A stretch of DNA of 59,141 bases. Origin: Anaerolineae bacterium. GTDB taxonomy: Bacteria; Chloroflexota; Anaerolineae; Aggregatilineales; Phototrophicaceae. This document shows positions 1-7,974 of the stretch, in pieces. The stretch is taken from assembly GCA_022843745.1 (NCBI GenBank), contig JALHNB010000044.1:1-59141 (forward strand), read 5' to 3'. Positions within the stretch are counted from its first letter, which is position 1, and each line of letters begins with the position of its first letter. Under the pieces are notes generated by a model. The model saw nothing but the letters and a program-made list of their open reading frames with translations. It did not search any database and had not been told where the DNA came from. A program made the translations under genes and the position numbers.

Positions 1-61
1 GGGCGATCTGCCCCGCGCGAGGGAGGCGGGACCAGTATTCTGCGATTCGCGTTTGCATCAT
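1..61 (-). CDS. LivM-type ABC permease, N-terminal 20 residues only
   Basis: Partial gene running off the left edge. After the livH stop (68-70) the minus strand carries a purine-rich GGGGG ribosome-binding stretch and two consecutive ATG codons (59-61 and 56-58), then an open frame beginning MMQTRIAEYWSRLPRAG to the window edge. The position directly behind livH, as in the complete liv cluster at 43.2-48.4 kb, suggests the second permease of a branched-chain amino acid importer. Only about 20 residues are visible, so the family call rests on context rather than on motifs. Confidence 0.55.
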   Translation of the reverse strand, partial: MMQTRIAEYWSRLPRAGQIA

Positions 62-67
62 GTCCCC

Positions 68-1012
68 CTAAACTTTCTCAATCGATTGGCCTGAACCGAG
101 GATGCCGGAAGGCCGCAACACCAGCATCAGAATGAGAATGCCAAAAATAACGATGCGTGTCCATTCGCCGCCGATATAGCCATCACTCATGGATTTCAAC
201 ATGCCGATGATGAATGCGCCCAACACCGCGCCACGTATATTGCCGATGCCGCCGAGAACCGCCGACGTAAAGGCCATTAACCCGGCCTCAAAGCCCATCA
301 GGAAGCGCCCGGTATTGATATATAATCCCCAGACGAGTCCGGCTGCACCTGCCAACGCGCCACCGACAAAAAAGGTCATCGCGATAATCCGGTTGACGTT
401 AATGCCCATCATCGCGGCGGCTTCACGATCCTGAGCGCAGGCACGCATGGCCTTGCCCGTTTTGGTGCGGTCAATAAACAACGTCAGGCCGATCATTAAA
501 GGAATGGTCACGGCGAAAAGAAAGACATCTTTACTGGTAAACAAAATAAAAGTATCTATCCCAAACACATCACGCAAAATATTCACCGTCGGAAAATATT
601 GCGGATAGGTAATTTGGGTTGGCCCCTGCCAGATCGCGAATAACGCTTCCAGAATGAAGGAGACACCGACTGCTGTCAGCAATGGAGCAAGGCGGGGCGC
701 TTTTCGCAGTGGTTTGTAGGCAACACGATCAATAAATACGTTGAGTCCGCCTGTCAGGAGCATCGTCAGGATAAAAATGATGGGCAGGATGACGAGCAGA
801 CCAACCGTATCAAGTGGGCGGGGCGGGTTAATCATCGTGAACATGGTCAGCGAAATGAAAAAGCCAAACGCAAATAAATCGCCGTGTGCGAAGTTAATCA
901 ACTCGATAATGCCATATACCATTGTATAGCCCAGGGCGATCAGCGCCAGATAGCCGCCAATGGTCAGGCCGATGATGACTTGTTGGATAAATATTTCAAC
1001 TTCTAGGCTCAT
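68..1012 (-). CDS. livH: Branched-chain amino acid ABC transporter permease LivH
   Basis: 314-residue polytopic inner-membrane permease of the LivH family, forming with LivM the channel through which a periplasmic-type binding protein delivers branched-chain amino acids or related compounds. The N-terminus contains the family pattern GYLALIALGYTMVYGIIELINFAHGD, cited here only as hydrophobic segments around residues 20-45, and the cytoplasmic loop has RAxAQDREAAAMMGI, the usual ABC-ATPase docking region. The same order livJ-livH-livM is seen in the second cluster at 44.7-48.3 kb. It lies 84 bp downstream of livJ, with a perfect hairpin between them, so its expression may be lower than that of livJ. 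Confidence 0.9.
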   Translation of the reverse strand: MSLEVEIFIQQVIIGLTIGGYLALIALGYTMVYGIIELINFAHGDLFAFGFFISLTMFTMINPPRPLDTVGLLVILPIIFILTMLLTGGLNVFIDRVAYKPLRKAPRLAPLLTAVGVSFILEALFAIWQGPTQITYPQYFPTVNILRDVFGIDTFILFTSKDVFLFAVTIPLMIGLTLFIDRTKTGKAMRACAQDREAAAMMGINVNRIIAMTFFVGGALAGAAGLVWGLYINTGRFLMGFEAGLMAFTSAVLGGIGNIRGAVLGAFIIGMLKSMSDGYIGGEWTRIVIFGILILMLVLRPSGILGSGQSIEKV

Positions 1013-1041
1013 CTGGGAACTCCAAAAGTGGGGTAACAGAA

Positions 1042-1066
1042 GGAGAGGACAACACTTGTCCTCTCC
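1042..1066 (-). terminator. Perfect 11-bp hairpin between livJ and livH
   Basis: GGAGAGGACAA at 1042-1052 pairs with TTGTCCTCTCC at 1056-1066 around a 3-nt loop. There is no long U tract after it on the minus strand, so it may be a partial terminator, an attenuator or an mRNA stabiliser protecting the livJ transcript. A second, weaker inverted repeat (ACACCAT / ATGGTGT, 1083-1105) straddles the livJ stop codon. Confidence 0.55.
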
Positions 1067-1096
1067 CTGGAATTATGCGCTTACACCATTATCAGC

Positions 1097-2368
1097 TTAT
1101 GGTGTTGCTACACATTCGCTGTCCTGCATAATTGGGCTGATCGGAAGGGCACCACCAATCGCTCCATCGGCAATGCTGTAGCCATAGATGAAGGCCAGCG
1201 TTGAGTCGCCGTTTTCATCAAGGGTGAAGGTGCCGGTGATGCCATCAAAGTCGGCGGTTGTACGCATCGCATCGAGGATAGCGGTACGATCCGCTACGCC
1301 AGCCACTTCAATCGAGTTCAGGATCACCTGCATACTCTGATAAGCATAGGTCGCATAGGGATCGGGTTCTTCGCTAAATGTCTCAAGGTAATCGTTATAG
1401 AAACGCTGACCGCTTTCGGTGGTCAATGCGCTGGGCAGCAGGCCGGGGAAGGTCAGGAGAACGTTGTCATTAACAACATCTGCGCCGCCTGCCTGGTCGA
1501 TCAGGCTGGGGCTTGCCAAACCATCTGGCCCCATGAACTTGACACCTGCATCGAAAAGTCCCTGTGAACCCATCTGCTGAATAACCTGTGGGCCACCGGA
1601 ATCCAACACGAAACCGCCGTAAACGAGGTCTGCGCCAGACGCCCGGATGTCGTTGAGCAGCGCACGCAGGTCTTGTTCGGTTGATTCGACAGCATTACGA
1701 CCTGCTATCGTTAAGCCGATTTCATTAGCCTGACGCTCAAATTCATCGGCGATACCTTTGCCGTAGGCCTGAGTATCGTCCAGAATATAGACACTCTCGT
1801 ATCCTGCGCAGAATGCCCATGAAGCTGCTGCAGGGCCTTGTAAATCGTCAGTGGCGTTGGTGCGGAAGTAATTGACCTCACCGCTGGGACGATAAATTTC
1901 AGGTTCGCCTTCCGCACAGGTTTCGCAGGCGCGGGTCAGTCCAGGATAGGAATTGGCCGGGCTGATTTGTGCTATGCCCGCTTCGTTGGTGATAATCATG
2001 CTTACTTTGGCTGCACCGCTGTTATAGGTGCCGAAGTAGGCCATACATTCCGGGTCATTGACACAGCGCTGGGCATTTTCGGCTTCGATTGTGCCGTCCC
2101 ACGCGCCAGATGTTGGTGAAGCATCATCCAGAGAAACAATCTCAACCGTGAATCCTGCGGGGCCAGCGCCATCGTGATCGGCTACATAGTGGTCAAGTGC
2201 CAATTGTGCGGCCTTTAACATGCTCTGACCGACAGCTTGCGTACCGCCTGTAAGGGGCCAACTGGTGTAGACCTTGATTGTTGCGGCATCTTGCGCGATC
2301 ACGGGCAGAATGCCAAGACTGGCAAACAACAGGACAGTGACTAAAATCAATATGCGATTTCTTGACAT
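1097..2368 (-). CDS. livJ: Branched-chain amino acid ABC transporter substrate-binding protein
   Basis: 423-residue type I periplasmic-binding-fold protein. A signal peptide is visible: MSRNR, a hydrophobic stretch and an AQDA cleavage region, followed by the typical start of the mature protein (IKVYTSWPLTGG). The start at 2368 is preferred over the upstream in-frame codon at 2395 because AGGAGA lies 8 nt before it. A sigma70-like promoter ends about 65 nt upstream of this ATG. Several cysteines (for example CETCAEG) are present in the mature part, unlike the paralogue at 47.2 kb, which suggests a different ligand. The ligand cannot be told from sequence. Confidence 0.88.
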   Translation of the reverse strand: MSRNRILILVTVLLFASLGILPVIAQDAATIKVYTSWPLTGGTQAVGQSMLKAAQLALDHYVADHDGAGPAGFTVEIVSLDDASPTSGAWDGTIEAENAQRCVNDPECMAYFGTYNSGAAKVSMIITNEAGIAQISPANSYPGLTRACETCAEGEPEIYRPSGEVNYFRTNATDDLQGPAAASWAFCAGYESVYILDDTQAYGKGIADEFERQANEIGLTIAGRNAVESTEQDLRALLNDIRASGADLVYGGFVLDSGGPQVIQQMGSQGLFDAGVKFMGPDGLASPSLIDQAGGADVVNDNVLLTFPGLLPSALTTESGQRFYNDYLETFSEEPDPYATYAYQSMQVILNSIEVAGVADRTAILDAMRTTADFDGITGTFTLDENGDSTLAFIYGYSIADGAIGGALPISPIMQDSECVATP

Positions 2369-2439
2369 AGCAAGTCTCCTCATAAGAATGCTCACTTGTA
2401 AAATAGTGATTTCAACATCACCCTTAATATTCGCTGCCC

Positions 2440-2468
2440 ATTGTAGCGAACCATTGAAAAGGTTACAA
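2440..2468 (-). promoter_or_regulatory. Sigma70-like promoter of liv cluster 1
   Basis: On the minus strand TTGTAA (2468-2463) and TACAAT (2445-2440) are separated by 17 nt. The predicted transcript start near 2433 leaves a leader of about 65 nt before the livJ ATG at 2368. The region is the divergent gap between livJ and the EamA gene. Confidence 0.6.
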
Positions 2469-2561
2469 AAAATTGTAATGTAATGGAGCTTGCGCAGTCA
2501 GATAAAAGTGGCACACAAACCACCATGTTTGTGTTGTGGATTTTTGATAAGGTGAATAACA

Positions 2562-3458
2562 ATGTTGGTAGGCGCAATTTATGGTTTAACTGCGGCGGCA
2601 ATCTGGGGCGGTATGTATGTGGTATCGGATGTTGTCCTGCAAACGATTCCGCCGTTCACACTGCTGACGATACGGCTCATTATGGGTGCGCTGGTGTTGG
2701 GGCCGCTGGTTTGGCGACAAAGCCGTACCGGAAAAGTGCGCTTGCCCAAGCAATCGGAAATTGTGACGCTGCTCGGTGTTGGATTGCTGGGGTTTGGGGT
2801 CAGTGTGGGTGCGCAGTTCGTCGGCACGGATAAATCGACAGCGGTGAACGGCTCACTGGTGACAAGCGCGTCCCCGGCGTTTATTGTCATTTTTGCGGTG
2901 CTTATTCTGCGCGAACGGCTGACGGTTCAGCGAATCGGTGCGGTCATTCTGGCGACCATTGGCGTTTTCGTCATCATTGACCTGAGCAAAGCCGATTTTG
3001 GCTCGGATACGTTCGCGGGTGATGTTGCGCTGGCGGTGGCGGCGATCACCTGGGGTTTGTATTCGGTGCTGGTACGCCGGGTGAGTGCCAATCTGGACAC
3101 GCTGGTCGTGACGCTTTTTGCATTTCTCGGCGGGCTACTGCTGACCATCCCGGCAGCGATCATCGAACTTCCCGAACGTCCGATTGGCGAAATCAACGGC
3201 AATATTATCCTCGGTATTTTGTACCTCGGCGTTGTTTCGACAGCCGGGGCGATGTGGCTGTGGAATCGGGCATTCGCGCTGGTAGATGCCTCTGTTGCAT
3301 CACTGTTCTTTTTTGCCCAGCCGCTGGTTGGTGCGCTGCTCGGCGTTCTCGTGTTGCACCAAGAAATGACGTCGAATCTCTGGATTGGCAGTATCTTGAT
3401 CGCCGTTGGGGTGCTGCTGTCGTTGAATCGCCCGAAGTTGGCGCAGGCTGCGGGGTAA
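2562..3458 (+). CDS. EamA/DMT-family transporter
   Basis: 298-residue inner-membrane protein with about ten hydrophobic segments arranged as two EamA repeats, the second starting near residue 150 (DVALAVAAITWGLYSVLVRR). The family exports amino acids, purines or other metabolites; the substrate is not predictable. The start at 2562 has AAGGTG about 10 nt upstream. It is divergent from livJ and stands alone, with a REP-like palindrome 14 bp after its stop and the Hsp70-like gene following on the same strand. Confidence 0.85.
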   Translation: MLVGAIYGLTAAAIWGGMYVVSDVVLQTIPPFTLLTIRLIMGALVLGPLVWRQSRTGKVRLPKQSEIVTLLGVGLLGFGVSVGAQFVGTDKSTAVNGSLVTSASPAFIVIFAVLILRERLTVQRIGAVILATIGVFVIIDLSKADFGSDTFAGDVALAVAAITWGLYSVLVRRVSANLDTLVVTLFAFLGGLLLTIPAAIIELPERPIGEINGNIILGILYLGVVSTAGAMWLWNRAFALVDASVASLFFFAQPLVGALLGVLVLHQEMTSNLWIGSILIAVGVLLSLNRPKLAQAAG

Positions 3459-3471
3459 AAGAAATCGGACG

Positions 3472-3493
3472 TATGGGCATGCGCCCCTACAAT
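3472..3493 (+). repeat. REP-like palindrome, copy 1 (CCCCTAC family)
   Basis: GGGCATGCGCCCCTACAA, a short version of the interspersed family with consensus GGGCGCAT-n4-ATGCGCCCCTACAA. Located between the EamA and Hsp70-like genes. Confidence 0.6.
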
Positions 3494-3539
3494 TCCATGC
3501 CTCTCAAAACACACCCTTTTCTTAATCAGTGCTTGATCT

Positions 3540-3545
3540 ATAATA
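3540..3545 (+). promoter_or_regulatory. Possible -10 element of the Hsp70-like gene
   Basis: TATAAT 77 nt upstream of the start codon; no convincing -35 sequence at 16-18 nt. The gene itself has a strong AGGAGG ribosome-binding site at 3612-3617. Confidence 0.35.
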
Positions 3546-3621
3546 GCCTGTTCTGAACCCTTCATTTCGCATCAAATTGAGTTTCGGTGAGAGTCGTCCG
3601 CGCTGCCTTTAGGAGGATAGC

Positions 3622-5988
3622 ATGATTATCGGCATGGACTTTGGCACCACCAATTCCGGAGTAGCCGTTTACGATGGCAACCATTTACAGCTTATTCCCA
3701 TTGACACCGCCAAGCAGAACAACAGCGTTGCCCGCACCGCGCTTTATCTCACGAATGACCGCGAGGTCTACATCGGGCGTAATGCCATCGACACCTATTA
3801 CGAGCAAAATCTGAATCGTCCGGTGCGAATCGAGCGTGTGCGTGTTGGCGAAATCACGCTGACGTTCGCGGAATTGCCATCATTCATACGTGATGTGTAC
3901 ATCGACAAAGATGTGCTTTCGCCGGGGCGCTTATTTGTGTCGTTCAAGACGGCGCTGTCCTCGCTTAGTTACCTGGGGACAGTGGTCGGCTCACACTTCT
4001 ATTTTCTCGAAGACATCATCGCGCTTTATCTCTACATTGCCAAGCAGCGTGCGGAGGCTCATCTTGGTCAGGAAATCAAGCGTATTGCGCTGGGTCGTCC
4101 GGTGCATTTTTCGTTTGACCCCGAAGGCGATCAATTAGCGAAAGAACGTCTGCTCAAGGCCGCTTTCCGCGCGGGCTACGATGAGGTTTATCTGCAATAT
4201 GAGCCTATCGCGGCGGCCTATCATTATGAATCGACTATAGACCGTGAACAGAATGTGCTGATTTTCGACTTCGGCGGCGGTACGCTGGATATGAGTGTCC
4301 TGCGGGTGGGCAATCCGCAAAATCGCGAGGTGCTGGCGACAGGCGGCGTGCCTATCGCGGGTGATATTTTCGATCAAAAGCTGGTACGCGCCAAGCTGCC
4401 CAAACACTTTGGCGAAGGCAGTTTCTACCGCGCGGGCAACAAAACGCTCTCGGTGCCGAACAGTTTTTATGAAGCGTTTTCCAACTGGCAGGATATGCTG
4501 GCGCTGCAACGTCCGATATTTTTTGAAGATGTCCAGCGAATCGAGCAAACCGCTGACAAACCCCGCCAGATTCGCGCGTTGAAAAATCTCATTTCGAGTA
4601 GTTATGGCTTGAAAATGTTCGACGAAGTGGAAGCCGCTAAACGCCAGCTTTCGACATCTGACCGCACATCTATCCAGCTCAACGGGCCGAATTTCCAGGT
4701 TCACGAACCCGTCACGCGCACGGAGTTCGAGAAGATTATCCAGGCGGAAACACGCACGATTGAAGCTAATCTGGATATGGTCATTCGGGACGCGGGATTG
4801 AAGCCAGGGCAGATTGATGCTGTGATCCGCACGGGTGGGTCGTCGCAAATTCCGGCGTTTGTCGAAATATTAGAGCGAAGATTCGGACGCGAGAAAGTCC
4901 GCAGTATTGATATTTTCAGCAGCGTAACGTCAGGTTTGGGAATCATCGCGCATCGCATCGAACGCGGCGAGATTGAGGCGCACGTTGACCGTAAAGCGGA
5001 TTATAACCTTGAAGATCGTGTCGCTGATGCCCCGAAGAATGAAGCCCAGCCTGTCAATTTTGAAATGATGAAGAAATTTATCGCTTTTACCGAAACGCAA
5101 ACCGACGACACCCCAGCGATAGGATTGGTCGCGCAAACCGATGATCGAAAATTGATCGCGTCCGTTCATTCGCCAGAAGTTTTTGAAACTGATGACGAAG
5201 CGATCTCACTCGAAAAGCTGAGTTTCACACCTGGAAATATCGAATGGATGATGAACAGTGCGCCCGATCAACCGCTGCTGCTTTCGACCTCCGATTATCG
5301 TTTCGTCCTCAAAACGCCTCGCCAGCTCGCCCACTTGAACGAACTGGGCCTGGAACTCGCGGATGCCGAAGGTTTTGCGACAGATGTGTTTGGCAATGAA
5401 TATGTCAGCGGCGTGAGTGTGTGGGAGCGAAATGTCGCGGCGAAAAGCGGAATACTCCTCAGCACATCCGGCCATTTCCGAACTTTCCGCTGGGAGGGTC
5501 TTGTCTCACGCATCGAACAGCCCGTACCCTATCAAGTTCCTCGACTCAAAGGCTATCCCGTGACCGTGTTTGGGATGGGGGAGGGCGATGATGTGATCGC
5601 TTTTACTTCGCTAGGCCGCGCTATCCGCATGAAATCGTCTGCGCTGACCGACTCGGAAGGGCGTGTGATGATGGTCTCGACCAAAGATCAGATTATTGCC
5701 GCGCTGAGTATCGAAAAACCCACGCACTTTCTCTTGGGCATCGCTAATGGTTCGATTGTGCGCCTATCCTCCGTCGATATTCCCCTCGCAAAAGACCTGC
5801 GTACCAGCGGCTCCAAAGTCATTACCGCCCACAATCTGAAAAGTGTTATCCCCTGGCGTGACGGACAGCCCGTTTGGGTCGTCACCACACAGCGCTTGCT
5901 GCCTGTTGAGATGGATGATGAAAATCCCCGCGTAAAACTCAAAAAAGGCGAGACTCTCGTCAGCTTGTTAAGTCCATCTGTTCTTTAG
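3622..5988 (+). CDS. Hsp70-like ATPase with C-terminal GyrA-CTD-like beta-propeller
   Basis: 788 residues. Residues 1-440 hold an Hsp70/actin-type ATPase: phosphate 1 loop MDFGTTNSG, phosphate 2 loop DFGGGTLDMS near residue 216, and adenosine motif TGGSSQIPAF near 406. The usual substrate-binding beta sandwich and lid are absent. Instead, residues from about 480 carry repeats of the kind VIAFTSLGRAIRMKSS and FLLGIANGSIVRLSS, resembling the blades of the DNA gyrase A C-terminal beta-pinwheel. Start chosen at 3622 with AGGAGG 5 nt before. The 3' end overlaps the convergent gene by 29 bp. The role is unknown: a chaperone-like ATPase with a possible nucleic-acid- or protein-binding propeller is an inference. 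Confidence 0.75.
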   Translation: MIIGMDFGTTNSGVAVYDGNHLQLIPIDTAKQNNSVARTALYLTNDREVYIGRNAIDTYYEQNLNRPVRIERVRVGEITLTFAELPSFIRDVYIDKDVLSPGRLFVSFKTALSSLSYLGTVVGSHFYFLEDIIALYLYIAKQRAEAHLGQEIKRIALGRPVHFSFDPEGDQLAKERLLKAAFRAGYDEVYLQYEPIAAAYHYESTIDREQNVLIFDFGGGTLDMSVLRVGNPQNREVLATGGVPIAGDIFDQKLVRAKLPKHFGEGSFYRAGNKTLSVPNSFYEAFSNWQDMLALQRPIFFEDVQRIEQTADKPRQIRALKNLISSSYGLKMFDEVEAAKRQLSTSDRTSIQLNGPNFQVHEPVTRTEFEKIIQAETRTIEANLDMVIRDAGLKPGQIDAVIRTGGSSQIPAFVEILERRFGREKVRSIDIFSSVTSGLGIIAHRIERGEIEAHVDRKADYNLEDRVADAPKNEAQPVNFEMMKKFIAFTETQTDDTPAIGLVAQTDDRKLIASVHSPEVFETDDEAISLEKLSFTPGNIEWMMNSAPDQPLLLSTSDYRFVLKTPRQLAHLNELGLELADAEGFATDVFGNEYVSGVSVWERNVAAKSGILLSTSGHFRTFRWEGLVSRIEQPVPYQVPRLKGYPVTVFGMGEGDDVIAFTSLGRAIRMKSSALTDSEGRVMMVSTKDQIIAALSIEKPTHFLLGIANGSIVRLSSVDIPLAKDLRTSGSKVITAHNLKSVIPWRDGQPVWVVTTQRLLPVEMDDENPRVKLKKGETLVSLLSPSVL

Positions 5989-6991
5989 TCGGCCCAATAA
6001 CTCGATAATGCCCGTCATGCGATTCAATCGCCGTGACCGATTCGACTCCGGTATAGGCGACTACCGCCAATTCATACTCAATCGGCTGGCCGGGGGACAG
6101 GATACGCTGTCGTCCGGCTGCGATGGCCTGTTCCAGCCGCACTGGGTAGCCGACCCAGGGTTCGATTGCGAGATGATAGAGACCGCGCCAGCCACCATAA
6201 ACCTGCCACATCCACAGGACGCGGAAAATGTCGGTGGGAAATACCATGCCAATGCCGACTTGCCGCTGGGTATCGGTCAGTGCGAACCAATTGCTGCTGA
6301 GTTCTGTCCCATAATGTCCGGCAAAAACATTGGCTTCATAGGGCTGAATGCGGCTGACATCGGTCATGCCTTCGGTGGTGGGCAAGTGCGGCCATTCATA
6401 GGTCTGGCCGACTTCGCCCATTCTTGCGCTGTTCGATTGCCCGACAAGCCCTTTACACGGCGGTAAGTCGATTTTGTGATGTGGCGTGATGGCGAAAAGT
6501 GGATGTATACCCCAGTTCAGATCAAGCGGGTCAAGGCCGAGGTTCGTCAGGCGGTAGCGCAGATGAATCACAGGCTGTTCAGCATCCAGACGCATCCAAC
6601 GCTCGAATCGCAGTGGCAAAATCGCCGCCGAAACGCCCGTATAAACGCAGGCCGAACCGTCATCGGTTGGGACTTCGTGCCAATCCCAGGGCCGCGACCA
6701 TAACTCGCCCATATGCGGCAATTTTTCGCCACGATATTCGGTTTCTTCCGTCGAGGGCAAAACCTCGTCCCATCCACCGGGCCAGGTGTTATCAAAATTT
6801 GAGCCGTAGGGAATGTGGCGGGGCAGGTTGCGTGGGTGATGCCACAAAAAATTCGTATCCGTTGGTTTATGGATAATGTTGTAGACTCGCGCACCTGTTT
6901 CCGGGAGAATCGTGATCTGCAAGGCCGGATTATCCAGAACTAGAGCGCGGAGGCCGTTATACTGCCAGTTGGAATCGAGTCGCGCGGTCAT
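5960..6991 (-). CDS. Galactose-mutarotase-like (aldose 1-epimerase-related) protein
   Basis: 343 residues of the galactose-mutarotase-like beta-sandwich superfamily, probably of the DUF5107/DUF4432 type rather than a classical GalM. Visible pieces are the N-terminal ITILPETGARVYNIIHK, a central HPLFAITPHHKIDLP segment and a C-terminal AIEPWVGYP motif. Such enzymes act on carbohydrate anomers or are carbohydrate-binding. It is the last gene of a minus-strand run with SDR, aminotransferase and GH4 genes, 4 bp after the SDR stop, so it is probably co-transcribed with them. Its 3' end overlaps the Hsp70-like gene. Confidence 0.7.
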   Translation of the reverse strand: MTARLDSNWQYNGLRALVLDNPALQITILPETGARVYNIIHKPTDTNFLWHHPRNLPRHIPYGSNFDNTWPGGWDEVLPSTEETEYRGEKLPHMGELWSRPWDWHEVPTDDGSACVYTGVSAAILPLRFERWMRLDAEQPVIHLRYRLTNLGLDPLDLNWGIHPLFAITPHHKIDLPPCKGLVGQSNSARMGEVGQTYEWPHLPTTEGMTDVSRIQPYEANVFAGHYGTELSSNWFALTDTQRQVGIGMVFPTDIFRVLWMWQVYGGWRGLYHLAIEPWVGYPVRLEQAIAAGRQRILSPGQPIEYELAVVAYTGVESVTAIESHDGHYRVIGPTKEQMDLTS

Positions 6992-6995
6992 TATA

Positions 6996-7769
6996 TTAAA
7001 CCACGATGCCCATAGCAGGCGCTAACCCTGCTGAGAAACCGCCATCGACGGTCATCATCGAACCCGTGATGAATCCAGCTTCGTCAGAGGCCAGGAATGC
7101 GACGGCGTTGGCGACTTCATCCGCCTGACCGATGCGCCCAATGGCGTGTAACTTCGCAGCCTGTTCGCGGATGTGCGGCCCCAATGAGAAGAATTTGGCG
7201 TTCATGGGTGTCTCGATCCAGCCTGGTGCGATGCAGTTTACACGGATGCCTTCGATGCTGTGATCCATTGCAAGGGCGCGGGTGAATTGGGCGATGCCGC
7301 CTTTAGTTGCGCAGTAGGCTGCGATGCCGCCCTCGGCAAAGAAGCTGTTGACGGAAGCGATATTGACGATATTTCCACCATGACCCTGCTTGCGAAACTG
7401 TAAAATCGCGTGTTTGGCGCAGAAAAACGCACCCTTCAGGTTGGTGTTGGCGATGCGATCCCAATCTTCTTCGGTGGTATCGACGGCGGTTTTTTCCAGC
7501 ATGACAGCAGCGCTGTTGACCAGAATATCCAGCTTGCCGAATTTCGCGACAGTTTCCGCGACGATGCGTTCGGTTTCCGCGACTTTTGAAAGGTCGCATT
7601 CGATAAACAGCGTATCGCCACCGATCAGCTTGACGGTTTCCGCGCCCATTACCGGATTTCGATCCGCAATGGCGATTTTTGCGCCTTCCTGCGCCAGCCG
7701 GACAGCCGTCGCGCGTCCGATACCCGATCCGCCGCCCGTGATGAGCGCTACTCGATCTTGTAATTTCAT
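6996..7769 (-). CDS. SDR-family NAD(P)-dependent oxidoreductase
   Basis: 257-residue classical short-chain dehydrogenase. The cofactor motif TGGGSGIGRA is near residue 10, the NSAA version of the NNAG motif near 85, and the catalytic Ser with YCATK near 150. The start at 7769 is preferred over the in-frame codon at 7868 because AGAGGG precedes it and the upstream stretch is repeat DNA (CACAGAGA-type), not protein-like. A sugar or polyol dehydrogenase is likely from the neighbours; the exact substrate is unknown. Confidence 0.85.
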   Translation of the reverse strand: MKLQDRVALITGGGSGIGRATAVRLAQEGAKIAIADRNPVMGAETVKLIGGDTLFIECDLSKVAETERIVAETVAKFGKLDILVNSAAVMLEKTAVDTTEEDWDRIANTNLKGAFFCAKHAILQFRKQGHGGNIVNIASVNSFFAEGGIAAYCATKGGIAQFTRALAMDHSIEGIRVNCIAPGWIETPMNAKFFSLGPHIREQAAKLHAIGRIGQADEVANAVAFLASDEAGFITGSMMTVDGGFSAGLAPAMGIVV

Positions 7770-7796
7770 GATATTGCCCTCTTGAGATTTAATTTG

Positions 7797-7883
7797 AACC
7801 ACAGAGACACAGAGAACACAGAGAGAATAGTTTAAAGTGCTGAGTTTTGATAACGTTAGACTCAGCACTCGGAACTTAGCACT
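7797..7883. repeat. CACAGAGA-type repeat plus inverted CTCAGCACT element (copy A)
   Basis: At 7797-7826 runs an imperfect CACAGAGA repeat. At 7829-7883 follows an element with inverted arms AAGTGCTGAGT (7835-7845) and ACTCAGCACT (7860-7869). The second part is closely matched by 40847-40904: both share AGTTTAAAGTGCTG and the CTCGG/CTCAG-GCACT core. I recall such sequences as common intergenic repeats in environmental bacteria; that is recollection, not a search. Confidence 0.55.
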
Positions 7884-7906
7884 GGTTGGCAGAATTGCGT
7901 TGAGCG

Positions 7907-7972
7907 TCTATCCGTAGATTTTAGGGCGCAATATATTGCACCCCTACGGGAAATACCATTTTTTCGGATAGA
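7907..7972. repeat. REP-like palindrome copy 2 nested in an outer inverted repeat
   Basis: TCTATCCG (7907-7914) and CGGATAGA (7965-7972) flank the palindrome GGGCGCAAT...ATTGCACCCCTAC (7924-7947). The outer arms make a small MITE-like unit of 66 bp just downstream of the aminotransferase stop. Confidence 0.55.
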
Positions 7973-7974
7973 TA

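Noticed and set aside
7770-7868. N-terminal extension of the SDR gene.
   Set aside because: It translates CACAGAGA and CTCAGCACT repeat DNA; the ATG at 7769 has its own ribosome-binding site.
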